NCBI GenBank assembly: GCA_013176395.1
Contig: JABMLP010000004.1
Span: forward strand, 1,736,001 to 1,800,000
Source of the DNA: Venturia oleaginea
Taxonomy: Eukaryota; Ascomycota; Dothideomycetes; Venturiales; Venturiaceae
Reading direction: 5' to 3'
Length of the DNA stretch: 64,000 bases
In this document: piece by piece, positions 12,661 to 24,286 of the stretch
Layout of the letters: each line of letters starts with the position of its first letter
How positions within the stretch are numbered: the stretch's first letter is position 1
The notes under the pieces: generated by a model
What the model was told of the DNA's origin: nothing
Database searches by the model: none
The model's input: the letters and a program-made list of their open reading frames with translations, nothing else
Program-made: the position numbers and the translations under genes

Positions 12661-13398
12661 GCAGACTCAGATTCTCCCGCCGGTGACCTCTCTCGTCGGT
12701 ATATCCGCTCTTCCGTTAGGCGAGAGGGCGGAGATAGGGGTGATATATTACTAGGTTTCGGCGTAAACACCGAAGTTTTGAACGGAGAATATCCTTATAT
12801 TTTTCTATTCCTACTTCCTAAAGAGGATAATTATATAGAGAAATCTCCTTCCCGACTTACCTAACAGGCTATTAGGCGGATCCTAAAATACACTTACCTA
12901 TCCAACGACGGATGATTAGCTTCCCTCCGAGACGCCTTTGCTCTACTCGTCGTCGCCGCGAACTGTTAGGTGGCCTGTTCCTAGTCGCTGTCTCGTATGC
13001 GATCGAGATCTTGAACCAACTTCATCTTCTTCGCGTCACTGTCCATTGGGGACCAGTCCGCACTTGTCTTATTGGACTGGAAAAACTTGCCGCGTCCATT
13101 GTTGAATGCACCTCTGTATACTTGAGCCACGCCGCCGTTAACATAGCTCTGACCCCCTCCACGTCGTCCTCCGCCCTTTCAGCCTCCGGCGATGTTGAGC
13201 GTAGTAATGTTAATATGGCCTCAGAATGCCGAAGCGTCTGAAAGGACGTTGTTGCAAAGAGTCCGGTTCAGTCCACTGTTACCGTTTCCATTCCCGCCAT
13301 GACTCAAACCACCACGCTGACTATTGTCGTAGTCGCCGCGGTAATCTCCACAACCTAGACTGCGCACCCAGATGAATGAGTATCATGGGGATTCAAAG

Positions 13399-15053
13399 TC
13401 AAGGGAGACAGAAAAATTGACAAGATGACAATCTTAACTTCGAATTTCATCTCGAGATGCAGTCACTGACAATATCTTTCAACAGAACTGTCAACGATGC
13501 TGCTAGCGGTCCCAAAAATTAGCAAGAAAGCCAAGAAGGGAGGACCCGCCTATACCGCCGATGAACCTCTGGAAATCTGAACTATACGGAGCCTCGCCCG
13601 TCGCGACTTTCGCGTTCCCAAAAAGACCCATCATCCAACCATCTGCCGAAGTCTTTACCAAAGTCACCAATTATTCGCCTGGACATCTGATGTACTAAGA
13701 ACACGTTAACATAGCTCCTGAGATCAGAGGTGGAACATACACAGCACGTCAGATCCTTGGTCTTAACCATTTTGGCCTCACATTGTATGTTGCAGCTTTT
13801 TTGCACGTAACCCTCAATACCGTAACAGGTATAAATCTATAATATTCTGTTAGCTAGAAGTCCCTACATTAGAGTAGAACTATCAGGCCATAAAATTATC
13901 ATATCGGACCCGTTACCAGGGAATAGATGATTACAGGGCCTGAATATATCTGGTGTGACGTACGATCGTTTTTTGTCCTAGAGCTTCACATTTCCCGCAT
14001 ATCATCCGGTTTCCGGCAGCAACTTGCTGAACGGCGGTAAGGATGACTGTTGTGAGGTAGAGTGTGGAGCGCATGTTGAAGTTGATATTTGGAGTTGGAG
14101 AGAAACGGGCGTTGCAATGAGGGGCTTCCTTGGTGAGATCGTTTCCGGGTACATATAGAGACTGTTTTTTCGACTTTGAATATTACGATAGTATCCAGGG
14201 GATATAATCTCGCTACCCGTACGATTCCGATACGATTTTGATCTTGTACTTGCGAAGTTGACGAGGACATGTGCAACCTGCGATCGATCCCGTAGTTTCT
14301 TAAGAGCTAGGAAAACCATAGATTAAGACTTACAGGACTTTTGTACGAGTTTAATACGACTCTAATTAAATCCGGAGCCTTTCATATCGCGAAATGGGAA
14401 GTTTATAGAGTATAATCGACGGATCGACGTTAAACGACGTGTTTGATCAGCAAGATTTCCATACTCATCTATCGAGGCTCTCAGAGAACCACTAGAATCC
14501 TTCTGCAATTTCTTCTTTGGCCTACGATGTTCCGACCATGTTCGGCGGTATTGTGGCAGAATCTAAAATACTTAGAAACAAGATTATCCCATACTATACT
14601 TAACAGTAAGAGCCAGCTCTCTCCCTACTTCCCGTCGAAAGCGAGGATACTCTAAGCCGTTCTCGCCCAGAATTCTTATCATCACGTACGAGGCTCGGAA
14701 TATCGTAGCAGCGGATGTTCAGCTTCTCGCCGCTTCTACGCCCTAAAACCTCGAGATTGTGCCTCCCTCTCCCCTCCCTGCTCCCTCCTTACCTATCTAT
14801 GAGAGCGGTGAGAGCTTCTCTTTCTCTAATCTAGTACGTTCTAGACTATATCAAGGCATCTTGCCAAGCTGTGGGAACATCGCCAGAACATCGCGACCAA
14901 AAATTCCACCACTCCAGCCTCCACCTCCACTACTCTGACCTCCACATGGATAAACGCTGCCGGATAAACGCGAGATTTCCATGTACAAGGTTATCCATAG
15001 CCGCTACTATATGCCGCTATGCTGTTGTTATAGAGAGTCTCTACATAGAATTT
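13399..15053. repeat. 1.65-kb dispersed repeat, copy 1
   Basis: This stretch is closely repeated at 27508-29173 in the same orientation. Similarity starts at TCAAGGGAGACA and ends at CTACATAGAATTT. The first 500 bases differ by scattered substitutions and small indels; from about 13900 onward the copies are nearly identical. No transposase or reverse transcriptase is encoded that I can recognise. Frames of 60-105 residues on the minus strand (for example 14002-14319) recur in both copies, but that follows from the DNA identity. The right edge meets sequence absent from copy 2 (TAGGGTCCCCAACGGGG), so another insertion or rearrangement cuts the repeat there. It may be a non-autonomous element or part of a larger retrotransposon. 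Confidence 0.85.
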
Positions 15054-15199
15054 AGGGTCCCCAACGGGGCGGTGGCAAACGGGTTGGGTCGGTTGAGGGG
15101 CGGTGCGGGGAGGGGTATTCGGGGCGGGTCCACGTGACTAACCCCGTTACAACCCGTATTTGATACGTATACAATACGTACACAATACAGCAACGTAGA

Positions 15200-18060
15200 A
15201 ACACCGAAAAATGATCTTCTGTTAGTCTCCTGATAGTCAACTGTAGTCTAACAGTAGTAGAATCTCAAGCTGTGGTATCAATTCTCAAGGTTCAAGTGGC
15301 AGTGGAATCAATCTATTTTACTATCTTTGACGTGATCGTCTGCGCGCTGGCTCATCATCCTCGTCCCTAACATTCCGTACCATGGCCAGAAGGCTCGAAC
15401 TGCTTCTTTGAAGTGCTGGTGGTGCTCTTGCTGTTGTAATGCGAGTACTGCTACGGGTCCGACCACGTTTATTCTCACGCGTACTAAGACGATGAACACG
15501 CGCACGCCCATTGATTCGATCTCGAGCGCCATTAACCATCTCAAGCCTACCATCCAAAAGCCCTTCGTCATTTCGCCGGAGACCATTCCTCAGTGATTGA
15601 GGGTCAGTAGAAGCAACCTCAACCAAAGAAACATCATCTGGATCAGCATCATCCTCGCCGTCACTAATGTCGTTGAAGGACACCATCTGCTCAACGAAGA
15701 CCGCCAGTGTATCGTCACAGTCTTTCCTCTCATCTTCCAACTCCTTTTCTGTCACCTGATTCGCCCTTGCTTGGATTGAGTAGTAATCCAATACATGTTT
15801 TCTCTCGCGGACTGTTTGCTCATGGTTACTAACCATTAACGCGCCGAGAACTGGTGCTGAATATGTCTTGTTATTCGTGTTGAAGTTACTTGCAATACTG
15901 AACTCGCGTTCAATACCAACACCAGCTGCCTGAATGGCAAATATGTCCCTAACCATTATTGCTATGCGTGGGAAACGCGGCTCAATAAGCTTCCATTGAT
16001 CGAATGGTGCCTTTAACTCTGGGTTTGCATTATCTGTGAAGCATTGCTGCATTAGTAACTACTAGGAGACTATCAGGGCATCGAGCTAAGTACTTACTCC
16101 ACGAGCGATAATCCTCAAACCTCCTCTATGCATCGGACACAGGTTGCGATCTCTCAGCCGCTGGTATTGGGTCCGAAGCTATATTGTACGAGTCTACAAC
16201 GCTATCGAGGCTAATTGTTTGTGGCTGAAGCCGTGTTGGTAGGGCGAGGCGACGTACTGATGGGGTAAGGTGCGCATAGTCGCGATAATAAAGGCTCGTC
16301 ATTTCATCCCAGTAATACGCCTGCCAGTCAAATGGGTCGTCTTGTGAAGGTACCCACTCAGGGCGTAACCAAGTATCGAGTTTGTGACGAGGTTCGAGAA
16401 GGATTGCCATGCCGTACAGCTTTCCAGCCTGTGTATTTGTTGTTGCACTGTAGTAAAACTGTATCTTCTCCTTCGCCGAGGCAATTGCCTGCCTAATCTC
16501 TCTTTTCCAGCGACGCGTCTTCCCTTCAAGCGCCTGTGCCGCATTATCAAGGTGTGTAAAGAGGGCGTTGTAGATAGTGTATACCTGGTGGATGGTAGGG
16601 TTACGTGAGGCGCCGATTAGCGACGTGTATACTACAAACGGACGGAAAATAGCGATGAGGTATTTGATTTGTCCCCATTCATTGTTATTGAGGGTAAGGT
16701 GGGGGCATTCCTTCTTTGTACATGTGGTAACGGGTTCCCTCAGCTTGTACACGCGTACTAACATGTAGAAGGTCGAGTCCCATCTCGTAGCGACATCTTG
16801 TATGCATCTAAGGATTCGGAGGGTAGTGTTATTGGCGGGGCGGATCGTGCGGTACCAAGCAGTCTGGATCCCAACGAAGGTACGGAATCGTCCCTCGCTC
16901 GAATTGATGAATATAGCGATTTGACGGGTCTTTGCGACAGTATATGGTAGCTACGACGGAACTTAGCAATAATAGACTATCAGGTGACTATTAGGAGGCT
17001 TACACCGCGTTAAGTATTGCCAACAATTTCATCCCTTGCCAAAGCCATAGCCATCTTCTCCTCTTTCTCCAACCAATTCTTCACACACTCGTCCTTCTTC
17101 GGTCGGATCTTGATGCCGGTAAGAAGGCCATTGGAGCCGAATTGGATAACGTGAGAAAGGCAGGGACATAACGCGATCTCGTTTGCGATCCCGGTGGACT
17201 CGCATAGTCTCTCAATAGTCAAGTTGATCGACTTGGCCATCGTTTGGTTATTTGACGCGTTATCCGCGGTAAAAAAAAATAACCCTCTCGAAAAGATCAA
17301 AGTGCTCAAGCCGGGCAACAACAATTTTGGCGAGGTCTACCCCAGTATGCGCGCCATAGCAGGGCTCAAAGCCGATCAATGCTTCTTGAAGTGCCCAATA
17401 AATAACCCAGTAGGGTTTGATTGCGAGCTAGCCATCCCTACGCGGCGCGGACCACCCGTCAAGGACAATAGCGACCTTCTGAGGTGCTGGAGGGAGACGG
17501 TTGCGAATGAACTCCTCTGACTTTTTGCGCAACTCGAGGATCCTGTTGGTAATAGTAGAAGAAGATATTACTTTCCGTTCGGGATCCAAGTATAGGACCA
17601 GGCGGTTGAACTCCATATTGTCAACCGCGATTAACGCCCACTTATTTGAGATGATTGCTCGGATCAGTTGTTCATCGAAATCAGCTGGACATGCCTTGAG
17701 AGGGCCAGACATAGCGATATCCTTCTTCACTCGGTGTTGCTATTAAACATATGTTAGTATTATTATGGCCCTTATAGTCTCCTGGTAGTCTTACGAATGC
17801 TCTGAAGCCCTCTTGCACGGTCGGCTACCTTAACCCTCGTATATCGGCAAACTTTACACAGCCATTCGTTTATGAGTGATCACTCATTGCACTTGTACCA
17901 TTCTTGAATATATGCCCCAATACAGCATGGCATCGGGTGCAAATAATCTTCGGCTCGCCGTCCGATTTAAGAGCGCCTTCGACGAAATATTCCCAAAGAC
18001 CTCGTATATACTAAGAGATACAATCTCTACTAGTAAGTTATTAGAACTTAATGGTAGTAT
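15200..18060 (-). mobile_element. hAT-family DNA transposon, degenerate
   Basis: A minus-strand transposase of the hAT superfamily fills this interval, read from about 18000 down to 15321. The ends could not be fixed: the sequence at 15053 (TAGGGTCCCC) looks like a hAT terminus and begins where copy 1 of the 1.65-kb repeat stops, but no matching inverted end is visible near 18.1 kb. A short motif close to AGTCTCCTGATAGTC recurs at about 15223, 16061 (inverted), 16975 (partial) and 17775, that is, in the 3' flank and in the three intron-like gaps of the transposase. Frame breaks show the element is inactive. Confidence 0.75.
15321..18000 (-). pseudogene. hAT transposase, broken
   Basis: From 5' to 3' on the minus strand there is a BED-type zinc-finger stretch (about 17860-18000, CTRCH..FKNGTSAMSDH, closed by a TAA), then catalytic-domain pieces at 17428-17730 (VLDGWSAPRRDG), 17010-17324 (TADNASNNQ) and 16126-16960 (QDVATRWDSTFYML). 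The C-terminal hAT dimerisation domain is at 15321-16052 (FAIQAAGVGIEREFSIAS). GT..AG introns are likely at about 17745-17798, 16945-17000 and 16050-16095. Lesions include a stop where Trp is expected just after SAPRRDG and a one-base shift in the poly-T tract near 17268-17278. The basic C-terminus (NKRGRTRSSTR) is typical of a nuclear protein. The family call is firm; activity is not expected. Confidence 0.8.
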
Positions 18061-18116
18061 TTATTGATATAAACTTAATACATCTTCGAAGTATCAGAAG
18101 ATTGTATTTATAGAAT

Positions 18117-18358
18117 TGTCACGGGCTAGACCCTTGGGCCTTCATCTAGGCTTTGCCTATCTCTCTAGGGCAAGCTTGTGAATGGCTTGATATCTCCTGT
18201 CAAACCTCGGAATGATTCTGTGGCAAGCATGTGAATGGCTTGGCATCTCCTTCAAGAGGAGTTTGCAATCGTGTATCTATCTTTTCCATCTTAGCTAGAT
18301 TGTATTGCACATTTGGGTGGTTTTCTCTGGTATCCAGGCATGATCTTAACCCGTCACA
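18117..18358. repeat. Candidate solo LTR
   Basis: This 242-bp block starts TGTCACGGGCT and ends AACCCGTCACA, so its ends are imperfect inverted repeats of the TG..CA kind. Flanking pentamers are AGAAT and AGAAA, a target duplication with one mismatch at best. Inside, the phrase GGCAAGCNTGTGAATGGCTTG occurs twice about 60 bases apart. It lies just outside the full-length Gypsy element and has no partner LTR in the window. A solo LTR of another family is the simplest reading. Confidence 0.45.
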
Positions 18359-18398
18359 AGAAAGTCGGTGTGTTGGGTTTGTTTAGGAATCGAATATC

Positions 18399-18602
18399 TG
18401 TCACGTTTGACCTTGGACTTGACTTGGAAGCATGACTTGAATTCTATGGGATGTGCGAAGTTGTAAGGATGAGGAGCTAACTAAGAGGTAGAGACGAGTC
18501 TAAGTACTTGCGACCAGTCTCGCGCTAGACCTGATCGAGCAGAACCACCACATTTAACTACGTTTAACTGCATTCGAATACCAACATAGTTCGATCATGA
18601 CA
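18399..18602 (-). repeat. 3' LTR of the Gypsy element
   Basis: The repeat begins TGTCA and ends TGACA and matches 23982-24185 along its full 204 bases with no difference that I can find. It is preceded by the target-site copy ATATC. Confidence 0.95.
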
Positions 18603-18686
18603 GTACCCCCCAACAAGGCCGAGGCGCAATGGTTCAAACTGAACTATTTGGCGAGGTGACTGACAAACTTGAAGCATGATCGAATC

Positions 18687-21600
18687 CTAACCAGGCCTGT
18701 ACCCGGTTGGTTTTGGTTTTCTTGGATATCTCTGGTGAAATTCATCAACCGCGCTCTTTGCGTTGTGCAAGAATTGAAGGGGTTCCCATGTCGGTAAGTA
18801 ATAGCCTTCCCATTTAACCTTGTAGTCAAATCTCTTCGTAGCTTTGTTGAATCGTGAATCAACGACTTCATCCAGGGTGTAGATTCCATCGTTTTCTTCA
18901 ACATCGACGGGAGGAGGTTGCGAGTCATTCTGGTTTGGAAACATCCTGTCGGAAGGGGGGTAGGCAGGGAGCAGTAGATTTGTATGAAAGACGGGATGGC
19001 AATACATAGAAGTAGGAAGCTCGAGTTTGTAAGCGTCGTGGTCTAGGGCTTGTAGAATCTTGAATTTGCCGGCGAACTTGCAGTCGAACTTTTTGGATGG
19101 GCGCGTGGTCTTGATATTCTTGAGGTTTAGCCAAACCCAGTCACCAACTTTGTAGTTTGGAGAACCAAGCCGATGTTTGTTCTTGAAATATTCGTAGGTA
19201 GCGCTGGCGTGGCGGATCTCGTTGTAGCACATCTTCTCAAGGTTTGCCATGAAGTCAGCCATGGAATTAGCTTTTCGTATCTCGATAATTTCGTGGCGAG
19301 AGGCGTTACGGTCTGGTTGAATTGGCGCTTCCAATCCGGAGCGTGGATCGTAGCCGTAGGCGGCAAAAAATGGTGTGAGTTTTGTTGCATTGGAGGGTGT
19401 GTTGTTGATCACGAATTCGCAGAATGGTAACCATTCGTCCCAATCATCTTGTTGATAATTGCTGTAAGCACGGATGTAGATTTCGACTTGGGCATTCGCT
19501 CGCTCGGTCCCGCCATCTGTCTCGGGGTGGAAACTGGTAGAGAGGCGGATTCGGATTCCGAGGCGTTTGCAGAGTACTTTCCAGAGGATAGCAACGAATT
19601 GGGATTCTCGGTCGGAGATAATGCTTCGAGGTAAGCCGTGGAGGCGGTAGACGTGTTGGAGAAAGAGTAAGGCGCATTCGCGGGCTTCTGGGAGCTTTTG
19701 GCAGGGGATAAGGTGCTTGATTTTGGTGAGGCGATCGACAATTACAAAGAGGCAGGTATTACCTCCTTTGCGTGTAGCAGGTAAATCGGTAATGAAGTCC
19801 ATCTGGATGTCTTCCCATCTTCGTTGAGGGGCTTCGAGAGTGTTGAGGAGTCCTTGGTACATTAGGTTGCTCGGTTTTGCGCGTCGACAGGCGTCGCATC
19901 GTGAGACCCATTTGTCCGAGGTGGCGTGCATGCCATGCCAGTAGTAGAACTTGCGGAGTTTGAGGAAGTTGTTAGCTTTACCCGGGTGACCTGCGACATT
20001 ACAGTCGTGGTTCGCTTTCAGAATGTATGCTTGTAGTGTATCGTCTTGGGGAATAAATAGACACTTTTTATACCAAAGGCGGCCGTCGCGTCCTTCGCAG
20101 TCCTGCATCCGCAATGTTCGGTGGTGGGTTTTGCCGTCGCGTAGTTTTTTCAAGACTTCGCGTGGTTCTTTGTCTTTAGTCAACGCTCTAGCGTAGAGTT
20201 CTTCAAACTTGTCTTCGTCCCAAATAAGCTCTTCGTCGTCTGGGTCTTGCGAAGGGATGAATATGTCCGGAGGGGAGAACGGGGTGGTTGGGGTTTGTTC
20301 TTCAGCTACTGCGTCATTGCTAGGTTTGTTCCATATATCGTTGAGGGGCTCAAGGGATTCGTCCCCGTCATTTTCGGAAGAGTCGCGGTAGTCTGGGTTT
20401 TTCTCGAAGTCTTGTGGAGAGGAGTGGTCACGAAGCGTAACTGGGCATAATGAAAGATTGTGGACTTGGAGCGCTAGTTCTTTTCGAATCTTAGGGTCAA
20501 GTGTGTGGGGTTTAAGCATAACCTGTGACTGGTGCTGGATACGCGGGTCGGATACGTTTGAGGGGAGGTCTTGGGAGCGGCGGGTCAAGGCGTCGGGTTT
20601 CGTAGTATCTTTTCCTGGTCTCCATTTGATTTCGAAGTGGAATTGGGAGAGGAATTCGGCCCAACGGGCTTGTCGGCGAGTGAGTTTTTTGGTTGACATG
20701 TAGTATTCGAGGTTTCGGTGGTCTGTAATAACTTCGATCGGGTCTTCAGTTCCTTCGAGCTCTCCTCGCCACTCTTCAAATGCGCGAATGATTGCTAGGA
20801 GTTCTTTGTCGTAGATTTCGTAATTACACTCCTGGGGTGTGAACTTGTGAGAGAAGAAGGCGACGGGGTGTAGCAAACCGTCATTGCCGATTTGTGAGAG
20901 TACTCCAGCGCCTACCCAGTCGGAGGCGTCTGTTTCGACAATACACTTCTTTGTAGGGTCGAAATGTGCGAGGATTGGTGCGGAGATGAAGGCTTCTTGG
21001 AGTTTATCAAAAGCGGCGCGCTGTTTTGGGCCGAAGTAGAACGGCTTGTCTTTTTTCAGTAAGTCGGTAAGAGGTTTCGCGGTGGAGGAGTAATTGAAAA
21101 TAAAACGGCGGTAGAAATTGGCAAAACCGAGGAAGGATTGGACGTCGTGGCGAGTGGTACAGTATTGCCAATCAATGATTGTTTTGACTTTGTCCGGGTC
21201 CATCCGGATTCCGTGGTCTGTGATAATTAAACCGAGAAATTTGACTTCTGTCTGGTAGAATTCGCATTTGTCGATGTCGATGTTGAGTCCTGCTGCGTGC
21301 ATTCGTTCGATAACCTGCCGCACTTGAATTTTATGCTCTTCGAGAGTTTCGCTGTAGATTAGGATGTCGTCGAGGTACGCGGTGCAGAAAACGTCGAGGA
21401 AGTCTTTAAGTTGTTCGTTAATATACGACTGCCAGGTCGCCGGGGCATTGCAGAGACCGAAGTTCATAACTAGAGATTCGAACAGACCGAAGCGGGTTCT
21501 GAATGCAGTGAGAGGAACGCTGTCGGGGTGGACTCGGAGTGCGTTGAATGCTGAGATAATATCGATCTTCGTGAAGTACTTGGCTTTGCTGAGTTTGTCT

Positions 21601-22290
21601 AGGGTTTCGCGGAGTAAGGGAATAGGGTATTGGTTTTTCCGAGTAATGGCGTTGAGTTTTCGGTAGTCTACGCAGAATCGCAGACCACCACCTGGTTTTT
21701 TGACAAAGATACATGGGGAACTGACGTCGGACTGGCTTTTTCTGATAAAACCTTTTCCCAAATTCTCCTCCAGCCATTTCCGGAGGCATTTGAGTTCGTT
21801 CTGGGACATACCGTAGAGAGGAGCGTTGGGTAACTGGTCTTTCTCATCTTCTTGAATTTCGATTTTGTGGTCGACGAGGCGTGAAGGGGGCAGTGAATCA
21901 GCAGCTTTTCTGTTAAAAGCGTGCGCGAGGTCGTGAAGGTCTTTGGGTAACTGGGGGCGAGGGTCTTTGTAATCTGGTTTCTTCGCCAGAAATTTATCGA
22001 TATCTTGAATACTGATTGCGTAGATTTGAGCATTGGGCTGCTTAGAATTCCATTGAAAAGCGTGAGAGTTGACAATCTTCCAATCGCGAGGAGAGTCCGG
22101 GGTTTCTTGAGGGGGTGCGCGGGCACCAAACGGGAGCGGGATATACTCAACAGAGCCCTAGTGGCCCTGAAGACATTTCTTAGAACAGTGGGTACCGAAG
22201 TGAATACTACGATTCTCAAAATCGAGTTTCACACCGTGGAGGTTTATCCAGGGAGTGCCAAAGATGACTGCTGCGGAGCCGAGACGGGTA
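18687..22290 (-). pseudogene. Gypsy pol polyprotein (RT-RH-IN-chromodomain) with one stop
   Basis: The main open part (18687-21809 and upstream in the same frame) carries reverse transcriptase with CVDYRKLNAITRKNQYP and the catalytic YLDDILIYSE. RNase H follows (IVETDASDWVGAGVLSQ, then EIYDKELLAI). The integrase zinc-binding H..H..C..C region (HPGKANNFLKLRKFYYWHG then CDACRR) and catalytic core (MDFITDLPATRKGG, ISDRESQF) come next. A C-terminal chromodomain (YKVKWEGYYLPTWEP) marks a chromovirus. The same frame continues upstream through the end of the protease (SAAVIFGTPWINLHG) but is cut by a TAG at 22158-22160. A one-base change of frame near 22290 separates it from the protease start. The chromodomain is thought to direct insertion to heterochromatin in this group. 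Confidence 0.92.
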
Positions 22291-22666
22291 ACAAGAATTT
22301 CGTGGTTTCGAGGTGGTGTTCTCCGGTTCTGACGGAGACGTGGATTTCGTGAGTAACGTAAGAGGGTGCAGAGGATGCCTGTTCGCCGTCAAAGGCTTTG
22401 AGGCGGCGGGGGTTTTCGAGGGGAATAAAGGGAAAGCCGTGGGATTGCGCAAAATCGAGGTCTATGAAACTTCCTGTGGCAAAGGAATCAGTAACGGCGA
22501 GGGTTTTGATCGATTTATTAAGTGTAATTGGGACTATGATTGGTCTAGAGTCTACTGGTCCATCAATCTCTCCTGTTGATTTCTCTGAGTAACCTAGAAC
22601 TACCGAACTGATGTGAAGAACATGTCGTTTCGATTTGTTATCGTGTCTCGATGAACGTCTTTTCAA
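22244..22666 (-). pseudogene. Gypsy aspartic protease region, frameshifted
   Basis: This frame follows gag with a 4-base overlap (22663-22666) and no ATG, so it would be reached by a -1 shift during translation. It shows the retropepsin-like layout around TLAVTDSFATGSFIDLDFAQ, where the usual D(S/T)GA is degenerate (DSFATGSF). It ends at a stop when the frame slips near 22290; the rest of the protease is in the pol frame. Confidence 0.7.
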
Positions 22667-23799
22667 CGAGACTGTGAGTTTTCCGAACTCGAGGTGTATG
22701 GGGCTGATCCGAAGCCGTAGCTTGTGGTGCTAGAAGAGGCGGTAGAACCTGAGCGTTCTTCAGGGCCTTGAGTGATCCGGGGAGTCTGGACGTTCTGTGG
22801 ATACGCTCCCGATGCTCCTGACATACTTATATTGCTAAAGCTCATAGGGGGAATGAAGTTTCGAGCTCCGGAGTTGCCAAACTGCATGGGGTCACTGGCG
22901 AACTGGTTGGGAGTAGTGAACTGATTGGAGAGGCGTCCACGCTGGGCTTTCTTAGGGCATACGGCGGCGATGTGCTTCTGACCATTAGGCATAATTACTA
23001 CGGGCTCTCCGCAGTATCCGCAACGGTTGTTGGTCTTTCGCCATTGGATATTGGCGGCTTTCTCTTCCAGGGTCCAGGATGCAATTGGTTTCATCTGGAG
23101 AGACGGGAGGCAGGTACCTATGTCGGCGCCGGCACTACCGTTGAGGTTCATAACTGAAATGTCCATGGCATCTCCGAAAGCGTGAGAAGTGGCGGGGGAG
23201 ACTAGGAATGCGCGTTGGGATGCAGAGGGAGCGGTAGCTGATGTAGATGATCCTGAGAATACGGGAGCTTTTCGAGCTCGAGAGATTTTCTCGAATTGTT
23301 TCATGTTGGCTTCGCAGTTGTGGCACAGATCGATTAACTCCTCCAGTTTCTTTGTCGTAGGGACGTGAATCATTGCTCCGCTGAGTTCTGCGCTCAGGCC
23401 GTTGCGAAAGTTGACAATCATAAGTTGTTCCAAGGGGTTTGCGAGCTCTGAGACGTGAGGGAGGGTGATTCCGGCTTCTTGGAGTAGGCGTCGGAAGTCT
23501 GCGGCGTAAGTAGCAAATGTTCGGTTTGCCATCTTGTGGTTCTGCAGCTTATTCATAGCATCTTGAGTATCGAAACGAGGAGCGTAGCTGTCGTTGAGTT
23601 TTGAGATAAATTCGTCGAGGGATTCAAAAGGCCATGAATTCGTAGTTTCGTTGTAGTATGGGCGAATTGTGGATTTGCACTTGTCGTCAAGTCGATTGAA
23701 GGCGTAAGTAACTTGTGAGTTTACTGAAGGGAATGCTTTGGAGTCTGCGCTGAGTTTTATCCGGAGGTCTAAGAGCCAGCTCTTGTATGTTATGGGCAT
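22663..23799 (-). CDS. Gypsy gag protein
   Basis: This frame of 378 residues starts at an ATG (23797-23799). It has the retrotransposon gag layout: a helical capsid-like domain in the first 180 residues (DAMNKLQNHKMANRTFATYA, NFRNGLSAELSGAMIHVPT). A zinc-binding motif at about residues 268-290 follows (CGYCGEPV..HIAAVCPKK), and then a Ser/Gly/Phe-rich tail. The product should assemble virus-like particles and bind element RNA. The frame is intact. The protease frame starts within its last codons. Confidence 0.85.
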   Translation of the reverse strand: MPITYKSWLLDLRIKLSADSKAFPSVNSQVTYAFNRLDDKCKSTIRPYYNETTNSWPFESLDEFISKLNDSYAPRFDTQDAMNKLQNHKMANRTFATYAADFRRLLQEAGITLPHVSELANPLEQLMIVNFRNGLSAELSGAMIHVPTTKKLEELIDLCHNCEANMKQFEKISRARKAPVFSGSSTSATAPSASQRAFLVSPATSHAFGDAMDISVMNLNGSAGADIGTCLPSLQMKPIASWTLEEKAANIQWRKTNNRCGYCGEPVVIMPNGQKHIAAVCPKKAQRGRLSNQFTTPNQFASDPMQFGNSGARNFIPPMSFSNISMSGASGAYPQNVQTPRITQGPEERSGSTASSSTTSYGFGSAPYTSSSENSQSR

Positions 23800-23981
23800 G
23801 GCCCATGGTTGGTATAGGCTAAGAGCCTAAGCCTGATTGAGCCTAGTATAGAGAAAGAACCTCATTGAGGTTCTCTGTTTGTAGATACCTTCACTCCTTA
23901 ACTGAATCTAAACAATCTTTGGCTACGAGTATGCTGCGTCTTTCCAGCTACCGTCCCGTAATAAAAGGGATCCTTACAAAC

Positions 23982-24185
23982 TGTCACGTTTGACCTTGGA
24001 CTTGACTTGGAAGCATGACTTGAATTCTATGGGATGTGCGAAGTTGTAAGGATGAGGAGCTAACTAAGAGGTAGAGACGAGTCTAAGTACTTGCGACCAG
24101 TCTCGCGCTAGACCTGATCGAGCAGAACCACCACATTTAACTACGTTTAACTGCATTCGAATACCAACATAGTTCGATCATGACA
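23982..24185 (-). repeat. 5' LTR of the Gypsy element
   Basis: This is the 204-bp direct copy of 18399-18602 and the promoter-bearing LTR for the minus-strand element. It is followed on the + strand by the second ATATC target copy. Confidence 0.95.
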
Positions 24186-24286
24186 ATATCTTTATTCATT
24201 CTGCAAACAAAAAGTCAAAAACCTTACAAAGGAGCTGAAATAAAAAGAGATTCTCGAAGTAGCCTTTAATACATATTCTAAACTCA

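Larger units (their letters stand above)
18394..24190 (-). mobile_element. Full-length Ty3/Gypsy chromovirus with ATATC target duplication
   Basis: The element spans 18399-24185 between two 204-bp LTRs, flanked by the 5-bp direct repeat ATATC at 18394-18398 and 24186-24190. It is transcribed on the minus strand: 5' LTR at 23982-24185, untranslated leader, gag, protease, reverse transcriptase, RNase H, integrase, chromodomain, 3' LTR at 18399-18602. The LTRs look identical base for base, which points to a recent insertion. The coding part nevertheless carries a one-base shift near 22290 and a TAG at 22158-22160, so this copy was either inserted already defective or mutated after insertion. Confidence 0.95.

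Noticed and set aside
14002..14319. 105-residue frame conserved in both copies of the 1.65-kb repeat
   Set aside because: Conservation follows from near-identical DNA and gives no evidence of protein selection; no domain is visible.
15045..18117. ATAGAATT occurs at 15045-15052 and 18110-18117, looking like an 8-bp hAT target duplication
   Set aside because: The right-hand inner sequence (GATTGTATTT) does not mirror the left end TAGGGTCCCC, and the outer sequence after the right copy does not continue the 1.65-kb repeat as it does in copy 2.
19409..22219. Several frames of 60-180 residues inside the Gypsy pol region on both strands
   Set aside because: They overlap the reverse transcriptase/integrase frame and are its out-of-frame readings.
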